This document shows positions 1 through 5,001 of a DNA stretch of 5,001 nt, piece after piece. The notes beneath the pieces were generated by a model, which saw only the letters and a list, made by a program, of their open reading frames with translations, was not told the origin of the DNA and did no database searches. Origin of the DNA: JBLHGU01 sp047615875 (GTDB lineage Bacteria; Pseudomonadota; Gammaproteobacteria; Arenicellales; CAJQKF01); NCBI GenBank assembly GCA_047615875.1, contig JBLHGU010000316.1:1-5001 (forward strand), written 5' to 3'. The position numbers and the translations under genes are program-made. Numbering within the stretch: position 1 is the first letter of the stretch; each line of letters begins with the position of its first letter.

Positions 1-442
1 AGACACCGACCATGCACTGGGACGGCAGGAAATTGTGTGGTTACAGGCAGAAGATTTCAGTCTCGAACCGGATATGCCAATTCCCTTTGTGACCTATCAT
101 AGCGATTGTTTTTACAAAGCCTGGGCAGAGCGCGCACTGGCTCGCGAAGGCAAGACCATTCGGGTTGTGTTCGAATGTCCAAGTGTCGATGGCATGATTA
201 ACGCCGTCAGGAATGGGCTGGGTATTGGGCTAGTCAATAATGATACGCTAGAGAAACGCTCGCTGAGCCGATATAATGGCGGTAATCGTGGGCTAATCGT
301 TGACCGTAAAACGCTACCTCAACCGCCAGCCATTCAACACGTCGCGCGTTTATCTTCGGGCGTTACAACTAGGCAAATGACTAAGTTACTTGAGTTGATA
401 AAGACAGAATTACGTCCGCATGACATAGGCCAATCAGTATGA
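1..442 (+). CDS. LysR-type transcriptional regulator, C-terminal part (5' end outside window)
   Basis: The reading frame is open from base 2 to the TGA at 440-442, so this is the 3' part of a gene that starts upstream; the in-frame GTG at 35 is internal, not a start. The ~146 visible residues match the effector-binding domain of LysR-type regulators: a WLQAEDF strand, a PIPFV segment, then SDCFYKAWAERALA (the usual 'x-C-x-x-R/K-x-x-A-x-x-AL' helix), a PSVDGMINAVRNGLGIGLV segment equivalent to the conserved 'V-x-x-GLG-I' helix-strand, and a final amphipathic helix (TTRQMTKLLELIKTEL). The N-terminal winged helix that binds DNA is not visible. The stop overlaps the dehydratase start by four bases (ATGA), so the two are probably co-transcribed and translationally coupled, and the regulator likely controls this operon in response to its substrate or an intermediate (inference). 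The family call is firm; the ligand is unknown. Confidence 0.9.
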   Translation, partial: DTDHALGRQEIVWLQAEDFSLEPDMPIPFVTYHSDCFYKAWAERALAREGKTIRVVFECPSVDGMINAVRNGLGIGLVNNDTLEKRSLSRYNGGNRGLIVDRKTLPQPPAIQHVARLSSGVTTRQMTKLLELIKTELRPHDIGQSV

Positions 443-1662
443 AATTAAAGGATATTAAAACCTGGGTAACCGTGCCACCGACAGGTATCGGGGGGTCGTT
501 TTGGGTTATTGTAAAAATCACTACCGATAATGGCATCGAAGGTATTGGTGAGTGTTACGGCATTCCTGTTTCGGGCGATATCGCCTGCGCCATGGTGGAA
601 GATACTTTCGAACGATTTATTGTCGGTGAAGATCCGCATCACATCGAGACATTATTTCGACGAGTCTACTCGGCTGGATTTACGCAACGCCCAGACATCA
701 GCATGATGGGTGTTTTCAGCGGCATCGAAATTGCGATTTGGGATATTTTGGGCAAAGCTCATGAGCAACCAGTGTATCAATTATTAGGCGGACAGTTTCA
801 CCCTCGCCTGCGCACCTATACTTACCTGTACCCTAATAATACAGCCCCTGCTAAAGAGGCTGGCGATGTTTACCACGATGGTGACGCCGCAGCCGAACGC
901 GCACTCGAATATGTTGAGATGGGGTTCACCGCAGTTAAACAAGATCCCGCTGGTCCTTATAGCTTTCAGGGTGGGCGTGAATTATCGATGCACGAATTGT
1001 CTCGCTGTGAATACAACATGAAACGCATCCGCGAAGCGGTCGGAGACCGAGCTGATATTTTATTTGGCACGCACGGCCAAATGACGACATCATCGGCCAT
1101 TCGACTAGCCCGCCGCATCGAACCTTATGATCCTTTGTGGTTTGAAGAACCCTGCCCGCCAGACCAGATGGATGCCATCGGCAAGGTCGCTAAAGCGACT
1201 TCTATACCCGTCGCAACCGGTGAGCGATTAACAACCAAAATGGAGTTTCATCAAGCGCTGAAAGCTGGGGTTTCGATCTTACAACCAGACATCGGGCGTA
1301 GTGGTGGCATTTGGGAAACCAAGAAAATAGCAATGATCGCCGAACTTTATAACGCTCAGATTGCGCCTCATATTTACTGTGGCCCAATTGCACATGCAGC
1401 AGCGACTCATGTTGCCTTTTCCAGCCCGGCTTTTTTAATTCTAGAAACCATTCAAACTGAATTTCATGATGCGATAATCAAAAAACCACTGGTCTGGGAA
1501 CAGGGGTATATGCTGCCATCAACCGAGCCGGGATTAGGCATCGAACTCAACGAGTTAGTATTGGAAGAGCATCCTTACACGAGTGGTGGTCGGTTACACC
1601 TCGAAATGTGTCAGACTCCATTAAGTTCAGCGAACGAGAAAATAATCACCGAGATTGAATAG
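439..1662 (+). CDS. mandelate racemase/muconate lactonizing enzyme family protein, probable sugar-acid (galactonate-like) dehydratase
   Basis: A 407-residue enolase-superfamily protein of normal length. The N-terminal capping domain (about 1-125) includes GIEGIGECYG (32-41) and the helix GVFSGIEIAIWDILGKA (91-107). The (beta/alpha) barrel follows with K167 in VKQDP on strand 2, GTHGQ (210-214) on strand 3, FEEP with E236 on strand 4, TGER with E262 on strand 5, QPDIGRSGG with D284 on strand 6, PHIYCGP with H311 on strand 7 and E336 on strand 8. D284 and H311 form the usual Asp-His general-base pair, and E236 and E262 are two expected Mg ligands. The third ligand, normally Asp at the end of strand 3 (D-x-H-G-R in galactonate dehydratase), aligns with G210, while H212 is kept. 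The family abstracts the alpha proton of a carboxylate; the DgoD-like pattern suggests dehydration of an aldonate or uronate to a 2-keto-3-deoxy acid in the cytoplasm. The substrate is not known. There is no strong Shine-Dalgarno; translation is probably coupled to the regulator through the ATGA overlap. Confidence 0.9.
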   Translation: MKLKDIKTWVTVPPTGIGGSFWVIVKITTDNGIEGIGECYGIPVSGDIACAMVEDTFERFIVGEDPHHIETLFRRVYSAGFTQRPDISMMGVFSGIEIAIWDILGKAHEQPVYQLLGGQFHPRLRTYTYLYPNNTAPAKEAGDVYHDGDAAAERALEYVEMGFTAVKQDPAGPYSFQGGRELSMHELSRCEYNMKRIREAVGDRADILFGTHGQMTTSSAIRLARRIEPYDPLWFEEPCPPDQMDAIGKVAKATSIPVATGERLTTKMEFHQALKAGVSILQPDIGRSGGIWETKKIAMIAELYNAQIAPHIYCGPIAHAAATHVAFSSPAFLILETIQTEFHDAIIKKPLVWEQGYMLPSTEPGLGIELNELVLEEHPYTSGGRLHLEMCQTPLSSANEKIITEIE

Positions 1663-1667
1663 TTCAC

Positions 1668-2876
1668 ATGTCAGAGATACGCCCCAACCACCTCAGCCTC
1701 GCCAACTGGAGACAGTCACCGCTCAGTGAATGGAGTTTTCAGCATATTCGTGAACTACTACCGACTGAGAATATAGCGGCAGGAAACTCACCCTCTGCGC
1801 TGCCATTGAAAAGCAACCCCTTGATTAATTCTATTCAGTTTGAAGGATCATATTCAGGATCAGGATCAATATTGGCACCAGACAAGGCACCCTGGACACT
1901 GCCCCAGTTATGTGAAGCCTCCAATGGTATGGCCCTGCTCATATCGCACCATGGCAAGCTAGTGCATGAGTGGTATGCGCAGGACAGTGTCGCTCATAAC
2001 CCACACATTCTATTTTCGATTAGCAAATCGATCATCGGTACACTGACGGGTATTTTTGTAGAAAACGGCCAGCTTGATGTAACAAAAAAAATCACTAGCT
2101 ACTTACCCGAAGTAAAAAAAAGTGGCTTCGCCGAATGCACTATCCAACAATTACTGGATATGACAACCAGCCTAGATTTCGAAGATTTCACTGCAAACCC
2201 ATCGAGCAAGGTAGCTGAATATTGGGCATCGACTGGCTGGAATCCAACTAAACATAACCAGTCAAGTTCCGGTTTGCATGACTTCCTATTGTCGCTCGAT
2301 AGCGGGCCCAATTCGCATGGTGTTCGATACGAATATCAATCGCCCAACACTGATTTACTAGGCTGGGCATTAGAGCGCATTAGCGGTCAAACCATTGCCA
2401 GTTTATTGTCAGATTTAATTTGGCAACCACTGCAAACAGAAATGGATGCCTATATCACTGTTGACCAAAAGGGTGCCGCGCGCAGTGCGGGTGGTATTTG
2501 CACTTTGCCTCGCGACTTACTGCGCTTTGGCGAAATGATTCTGAATGGTGGGCGGGTAGGCAACAATCAAGTCGTTTCTCAAGACTGGATTCAAGACTGC
2601 TTCAGTGGCGGTGATAAAGCACCTTGGCAGAACGGCGATTCGAGCGAAAAATTCCCAGATGGCGGCTATCGAAATGGCTGGTATCAAATAGGCAATGAAA
2701 ACGGTGCGCTAGCAGCCATCGGTTTACATGGTCAATGGTTATATCTCGATCCAGTAGCAAACGTGACAATCGTTAAAAATTCCGCGCAAGCCAATCCATT
2801 GAACGACTTATACGGGCCAATTCATATCGCGGCATTTGAGGCGATATGCAGCCAACTGATGGAAACGGAGGTATAA
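1668..2876 (+). CDS. serine hydrolase of the beta-lactamase fold, 6-aminohexanoate-dimer hydrolase (NylB)/EstB-like
   Basis: A 402-residue protein of the class C beta-lactamase-like family (PF00144). The catalytic S-x-x-K is S117-I-S-K120, followed by the typical helix IIGTLTGIFVENGQLD. The second motif is Y223-Q-S225-P-N-T-D-LLGW, equivalent to the Tyr-x-Ser motif of NylB, and a third-motif region GLHGQWLYLDP sits at 352-362. The N-terminus LANWRQSPLSEWSFQHIRELLPT (11-33) matches the NylB-type 'NWR..P...W.F.H.RE..PT' opening, which supports the ATG at 1668 and argues for a full-length protein. No signal peptide is visible, so it is probably cytoplasmic. Members cleave amides, esters or lactones through an acyl-serine; true nylon-oligomer hydrolysis is only one activity in this family, and an esterase or lactonase is at least as likely here. 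It begins 5 bp after the dehydratase stop with no clear ribosome binding site, so it is probably the last gene of the same operon and may supply the dehydratase with a free acid (inference). Confidence 0.88.
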   Translation: MSEIRPNHLSLANWRQSPLSEWSFQHIRELLPTENIAAGNSPSALPLKSNPLINSIQFEGSYSGSGSILAPDKAPWTLPQLCEASNGMALLISHHGKLVHEWYAQDSVAHNPHILFSISKSIIGTLTGIFVENGQLDVTKKITSYLPEVKKSGFAECTIQQLLDMTTSLDFEDFTANPSSKVAEYWASTGWNPTKHNQSSSGLHDFLLSLDSGPNSHGVRYEYQSPNTDLLGWALERISGQTIASLLSDLIWQPLQTEMDAYITVDQKGAARSAGGICTLPRDLLRFGEMILNGGRVGNNQVVSQDWIQDCFSGGDKAPWQNGDSSEKFPDGGYRNGWYQIGNENGALAAIGLHGQWLYLDPVANVTIVKNSAQANPLNDLYGPIHIAAFEAICSQLMETEV

Positions 2877-2881
2877 ATACT

Positions 2882-2896
2882 GGCAGGCTATCTGCC
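2882..2896. terminator. weak hairpin between convergent genes, possible terminator
   Basis: The 39-bp gap between the hydrolase stop and the stop of the opposing marR-type gene holds one small inverted repeat: GGCAG (2882-2886), loop GCTAT, CTGCC (2892-2896). It sits where a bidirectional terminator would be expected. The stem is only 5 bp and there is no T-run on either side, so it is not a convincing intrinsic terminator; termination may be Rho-dependent or lie inside the neighbouring genes. Confidence 0.2.
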
Positions 2897-2915
2897 CTAC
2901 CTACACCCTTTGCGC

Positions 2916-3383
2916 CTAACTAGCGGAACGGATATCTTGATCTCGATCTGTATCGAGGAGCTTGCGTAAATTAGCAAGGTCAGTCACAAGGGCTGAAACA
3001 TTGTCGGTTGAAAGGTGTGCCAAAAATTGGGTCAATTTGGGCTCCAGTTTGACGATTGCCTGATCGCGAAAGCCTCGACCAGCGTTTGTAATCCAAACAC
3101 ATTTGCTTCGCCCATCCTTGGGGTTGGGGCGAAAATCGACCAGACTGTTTTTTTCAAGGCCCGAAAGGGTGTGTGTCATTGTCGTTTTTGGAACCTGGAA
3201 AGCGCTGGCAAGTTCAAGCGGTGTTCGCCCATCGTGGACGTTCATAAGATGGTTTAGCACCGCAAAGTGTGACGTCAAAAAACCATCCGGCAACTGTCCA
3301 TCCATCAAAGTTCGGCTAAGTTGGTTTATTTTTGCTATCTCGACGAACAATGAGAAACACGATGAAAGAGGTGCACTATTCAA
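2916..3383 (-). CDS. MarR-family transcriptional regulator
   Basis: A 155-residue winged-helix regulator of normal MarR length. An N-terminal dimerisation helix region (about 8-27) precedes the DNA-binding part: TPLELASAFQVPKTTMTHTLSGLEKNSLV (54-82) is the helix-turn-helix, and DFRPNPKDGRSKCVWITNAG (83-102) is the wing with the family's D-x-R-S signature as D90-G91-R92-S93. C-terminal helices (106-145) complete the dimer interface. The start is TTG at 3383: an in-frame TAA lies just upstream, and AAGGA at 3392-3396 is spaced 8 nt from it. The next in-frame Met (M27) would remove the dimerisation helix. It follows the nitroreductase gene by 3 bp, so it is the second gene of that operon and probably represses the shared promoter through the paired operators at 4563-4602 (inference). 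Cysteines occur at 9 and 95; a redox-sensing role is possible but not shown. Confidence 0.9.
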   Translation of the reverse strand: MNSAPLSSCFSLFVEIAKINQLSRTLMDGQLPDGFLTSHFAVLNHLMNVHDGRTPLELASAFQVPKTTMTHTLSGLEKNSLVDFRPNPKDGRSKCVWITNAGRGFRDQAIVKLEPKLTQFLAHLSTDNVSALVTDLANLRKLLDTDRDQDIRSAS

Positions 3384-3386
3384 TAC

Positions 3387-4538
3387 TTAAATCCTTATTA
3401 TTTTTGATTCAATTGACCATCTAGGACTAGGTGGAACTATTTCAGCGTAACCCAAACGCCCCAACATTTGAACTGTTTTGCCTTGTGCACTAAGTAAACG
3501 ATGAACCTTATTAAACATTTCAGTCATTTCCGCATATTCCTGCAATGCCTGACTGATCGGTTGAACACCAACGCCCAAACCGGTTGTCATAAGATTAACT
3601 CGTAACCAATCGCGTCCGGCATTCAATTGATCTATTCGGGTGTTGGATTTTGTAACCAGCCACACATAGCCCATTGCCGTGTCAATATTAGCCATAACAG
3701 CTTCAATGCCCTGCAGGTATCCCGATGATTCTGTATCGAGAGCCAATTCACGCGAAAAAAGGCCAGCCGCACTAAGGCTATCAAACATAGGGCCACTGAA
3801 ATCAATACCATCAGGGTTAGCGTTGACTTCAGACTTGCCTATACGAAACAAGTCAACACTTTCTTTGTATGTCCGGGGGGTCTCAATCTCAATAGCTAAG
3901 GCCTCGTGGGTCAGTTTTCGCAACTTGGCAATAGTGTCAGTCTGGTTTGTTGTTGCAATGGTTACACCTGGCTGGTTGATATTTTCCAGATGACTCAGCA
4001 CCTCGTCAGGAACATTTCGGCTCAGGTCGAAAGGCTCTTTCAGTGATCTGCGAGACAGTACATGGGAAAACAACGGGTCTTTCTGAACGCTGGCATTTTT
4101 AACAAAGGTCATACTGGCTACTGGACGCTTATCTAGTTGCTTTTGATCATATCCCTGTGGGAATTCGTCGATAGACACCAAATACCCTTCTTCGGCTGCG
4201 GCCATTCGCAACAGCTCCAGAAAACAACCAAGACCAATGGTTATTTGTCGGTTAAAGGGATCCGTGTGAGGCAGCAATCGCTCGGTATCTGCATATAGTA
4301 TGATCTTATTATCCTGTGAAAGATCAACTTCCCAAGGCTGCCGATTGTGTGGATTGGGCGCAAGAATCGCGAAAGAAAGGGCGCGTCGTCGCGGCTCATC
4401 ATAACCGCCCGCCAATTTCCACGGTGCCAGTGCTTTGTTAGGTGTACGGGTCGAAAGAAAGGTCATGGTACCGACCGTTGCAGCAGCGATTGTGCCACCG
4501 CCAATTATCCCAATGAACTTGCGTCTACTTATAGGCAT
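3387..4538 (-). CDS. Tat-exported nitroreductase-family FMN protein (Acg-like)
   Basis: A 383-residue protein from the chosen start at 4538. The N-terminus MPISRRKFIG carries a twin-arginine motif (R5-R6, F8), then a hydrophobic, glycine- and alanine-rich stretch to about 28 and a possible signal peptidase site A-L-A (36-38) before PW, so it should be exported folded, with cofactor, to the periplasm. The mature part looks like the nitroreductase fold in its longer Acg-like form: RRALSFAILAPNPHNRQPWEV (51-71) is the FMN-phosphate-binding start, WLRVNLMTTGLGVGVQPIS (311-329) is the typical central helix and loop, and GRLGYA plus PPSPRW (360-374) is the usual C-terminal end. The substrate is unknown; some Acg-type proteins bind flavin without clear nitroreductase activity. 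An upstream ATG at 4547 exists, but its spacing to the AAAGGA at 4548-4553 is zero, whereas the ATG at 4538 has 9 nt. It is first in an operon with the MarR regulator, which suggests induction by a toxic or redox-active compound (inference). Confidence 0.85.
   Translation of the reverse strand: MPISRRKFIGIIGGGTIAAATVGTMTFLSTRTPNKALAPWKLAGGYDEPRRRALSFAILAPNPHNRQPWEVDLSQDNKIILYADTERLLPHTDPFNRQITIGLGCFLELLRMAAAEEGYLVSIDEFPQGYDQKQLDKRPVASMTFVKNASVQKDPLFSHVLSRRSLKEPFDLSRNVPDEVLSHLENINQPGVTIATTNQTDTIAKLRKLTHEALAIEIETPRTYKESVDLFRIGKSEVNANPDGIDFSGPMFDSLSAAGLFSRELALDTESSGYLQGIEAVMANIDTAMGYVWLVTKSNTRIDQLNAGRDWLRVNLMTTGLGVGVQPISQALQEYAEMTEMFNKVHRLLSAQGKTVQMLGRLGYAEIVPPSPRWSIESKIIRI
3392..3396 (-). promoter_or_regulatory. 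Shine-Dalgarno deciding the TTG start of the MarR gene
   Basis: On the - strand, AAGGA stands 8 nt before the TTG at 3383-3381. It lies inside the last codons of the nitroreductase gene (ATA AGG ATT TAA), so ribosomes finishing the first gene sit over the start site of the second. This supports both the rare TTG start and translational coupling. Confidence 0.7.
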
Positions 4539-4547
4539 GGCGAGCAT

Positions 4548-4553
4548 TCCTTT
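4548..4553 (-). promoter_or_regulatory. Shine-Dalgarno deciding the start of the nitroreductase-family gene
   Basis: On the - strand AAAGGA directly abuts the upstream ATG at 4547 (no spacer) and lies 9 nt before the ATG at 4538. Only the second spacing is normal, so translation most likely begins at 4538, three codons inside the longest frame. The twin-arginine motif is kept in either case. Confidence 0.65.
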
Positions 4554-4562
4554 AAAAGGTTA

Positions 4563-4582
4563 ATAATACGATGTCGCACTAT
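4563..4582. promoter_or_regulatory. operator O1, second tandem copy over the -10 and transcription start
   Basis: The 20-bp sequence ATAATACGATGTCGCACTAT abuts O2 with no gap and matches it at 16 of 20 positions, all four differences being transitions. Its own dyad symmetry is weaker (7 of 10 pairs). The 20-bp period puts both sites on nearly the same helix face, so two dimers could bind side by side. It covers the rest of the -10 box and the likely transcription start. A strong 18-bp perfect palindrome at 4574-4591 is formed by the facing halves of O1 and O2. Confidence 0.65.
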
Positions 4583-4607
4583 ATAGTGCGATATCGTACT
4601 ATGTCAA
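4578..4607 (-). promoter_or_regulatory. sigma-70 promoter of the nitroreductase-marR operon
   Basis: Read on the - strand, a perfect -35 hexamer TTGACA (4607-4602) is followed by an 18-bp spacer and TATAGT (4583-4578), a 5/6 match to the -10 consensus. Transcription should start near 4571, giving a leader of about 30 nt that contains the AAAGGA ribosome binding site. The spacer, the -10 and the probable start point are all covered by two tandem palindromic operators, which fits a strong promoter kept off by a repressor. Confidence 0.8.
4583..4602. promoter_or_regulatory. operator O2, probable MarR-type binding site over the promoter spacer
   Basis: The 20-bp sequence ATAGTGCGATATCGTACTAT is an inverted repeat with 9 of 10 base pairs matching around the centre between 4592 and 4593. 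It touches the last base of the -35 box, fills the spacer and ends on the first base of the -10. Size and symmetry fit a site for a winged-helix dimer such as MarR. The co-transcribed MarR-family gene is the natural candidate to bind it (inference from position). Confidence 0.7.
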
Positions 4608-4926
4608 CAGCTCATGCTGATTTGGTTATAAGTAAAGGCAAGGATCTTTATTTATTTCCTCACTGAACGGTTTAGAGATTATCCTTTATTGGGGTATCGA
4701 CCGGCTCCTCATGATCTAACTGAGTCACCACTAGCCGTCTACTTTGGCGCACAGCGCGGCGAGAAAGCGGCCCGCTGACATTTATAACGCCGATACTTAC
4801 TACACCATTCAAATTGACACCACCATTACTGCTATTTCCTAATATACAGCCCCATATGTGGGTTGAATTCGCGTCAGTTAAAATACCGACGTTCACTAGC
4901 ACTTACACAGCCATTTAGGTTCTGAT
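4603..4926. other. region without a confident gene, upstream of the nitroreductase operon
   Basis: About 320 bp with no gene of recognised family on either strand. The left end (4603-4607) completes the -35 box of the leftward promoter. 4608-4671 is AT-rich and shows no clear hairpin with a T-run. The only long open frame is the leftward one at 4672-4902, listed separately. No tRNA, repeat array or insertion-sequence ends were seen. Confidence 0.5.
4672..4902 (-). CDS. possible small protein or gene remnant, not recognised
   Basis: A 76-codon frame with a GTG start at 4902, preceded in frame by TAA and lacking a visible Shine-Dalgarno (a second GTG lies two codons later). The codons look coding-like, with many purine-first triplets. 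The centre (about 33-48) reads NGVVSIGVINVSGPLS, a hydrophobic strand followed by an S-G-P turn, loosely resembling the last strand of GAF or IclR-type effector domains ('vlGvl-vSGP'). An Arg-rich stretch (RRAVRQSRR) and an acidic tail (LDHEEPVDTP) follow. There is no signal peptide or membrane segment. It could be a small hypothetical protein, the relic of a longer regulator, or chance. Whether it is expressed cannot be judged from sequence alone. Confidence 0.2.
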   Translation of the reverse strand: MLVNVGILTDANSTHIWGCILGNSSNGGVNLNGVVSIGVINVSGPLSRRAVRQSRRLVVTQLDHEEPVDTPIKDNL

Positions 4927-5001
4927 TCAGCGCTCCAGGCTAAGGGCCGTTAAGACATCCACATTATGCAATTGATTGGTGCTGATATTGTGCAAAATGT
5001 A
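4927..5001 (-). CDS. possible C-terminal end of a gene entering from the right edge
   Basis: On the - strand the frame is open from the window edge to a TGA at 4929-4927, giving 24 codons that end in LHNVDVLTALSLER. The fragment looks like a natural protein end (an amphipathic helix ending in Glu-Arg), while the other frames on both strands are interrupted in this stretch. It is too short to assign a family, and the open frame could be chance. If real, the gene runs in the same direction as the nitroreductase operon and ends about 320 bp before its promoter. Confidence 0.3.
   Translation of the reverse strand, partial: YILHNISTNQLHNVDVLTALSLER

Noticed and set aside
1668..2876. Calling the serine hydrolase a true beta-lactamase or nylon hydrolase
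   Set aside because: There is no signal peptide as expected for a class C beta-lactamase. The NylB-like motifs are shared by many esterases and amidases, so a specific substrate is not supported.
3373..3379. GCACTAT near the start of the MarR gene, matching the operator half-site
   Set aside because: It is only 7 bp, has no partner half in the required spacing, and is compatible with chance inside a coding region.
3103..3390. A + strand open frame of about 95 codons opposite the MarR gene
   Set aside because: It lies wholly antisense to a gene with a clear winged-helix signature, its translation resembles no family, and it has no ribosome binding site.
3679..3993. A + strand open frame of about 104 codons opposite the nitroreductase-family gene
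   Set aside because: It is an antisense shadow of a well-supported coding frame with no independent sign of coding.
4547..4547. ATG at 4547 as the start of the nitroreductase-family gene
   Set aside because: The Shine-Dalgarno AAAGGA abuts this codon with no spacer, while the ATG at 4538 has 9 nt. The longer start cannot be wholly excluded, but it is less likely.
4815..4845. TTGACA followed by AT-rich sequence as a + strand promoter
   Set aside because: No acceptable -10 lies at 16-18 bp spacing, and there is no + strand gene downstream within the window.

Overview
The window looks like part of a bacterial chromosome, most likely from a Gammaproteobacterium or another Proteobacterium. This rests on gene types and style only: a LysR-type regulator, a sugar-acid dehydratase of the enolase superfamily, a Tat-exported nitroreductase-fold protein, a MarR regulator, tight gene packing and a roughly balanced base composition judged by eye. 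No rRNA, tRNA, CRISPR array, insertion sequence or integrase was seen, and nothing marks the region as a recent mobile acquisition.

Left block, + strand (1-2876): three co-directional, tightly packed genes. The first is the C-terminal effector-binding half of a LysR-type regulator, cut by the window edge. Its stop overlaps by 4 bp (ATGA) the start of a DgoD-like mandelate racemase/muconate lactonizing enzyme family protein, probably a sugar-acid dehydratase. Five bases later begins a cytoplasmic serine hydrolase of the beta-lactamase fold, close to 6-aminohexanoate-dimer hydrolase (NylB) and EstB-type esterases. The arrangement suggests a small catabolic operon in which an ester, lactone or amide is hydrolysed and an acid sugar is dehydrated, under the LysR regulator. 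The true substrate cannot be read from the sequence.

Right block, - strand (4607 down to 2916): a two-gene operon convergent with the first. A consensus-like sigma-70 promoter (TTGACA, 18 bp, TATAGT) is covered by two tandem 20-bp pseudo-palindromes. It drives a Tat-signal nitroreductase-family (Acg-like) FMN protein, followed 3 bp later by a MarR-family regulator that starts at TTG behind a good Shine-Dalgarno placed inside the end of the upstream gene. The obvious model is autorepression: MarR binds the tandem operators and releases them when a ligand or oxidant appears.

The last ~390 bp (4608-5001) hold no confident gene. There is one coding-looking but unrecognised small ORF (4672-4902, - strand, GTG start) and, at the right edge, what may be the last 24 codons of another - strand gene. 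The most interesting things here are the tandem operator architecture and the dehydratase's missing canonical metal-binding Asp (GTHGQ in place of D-x-H-G-R).
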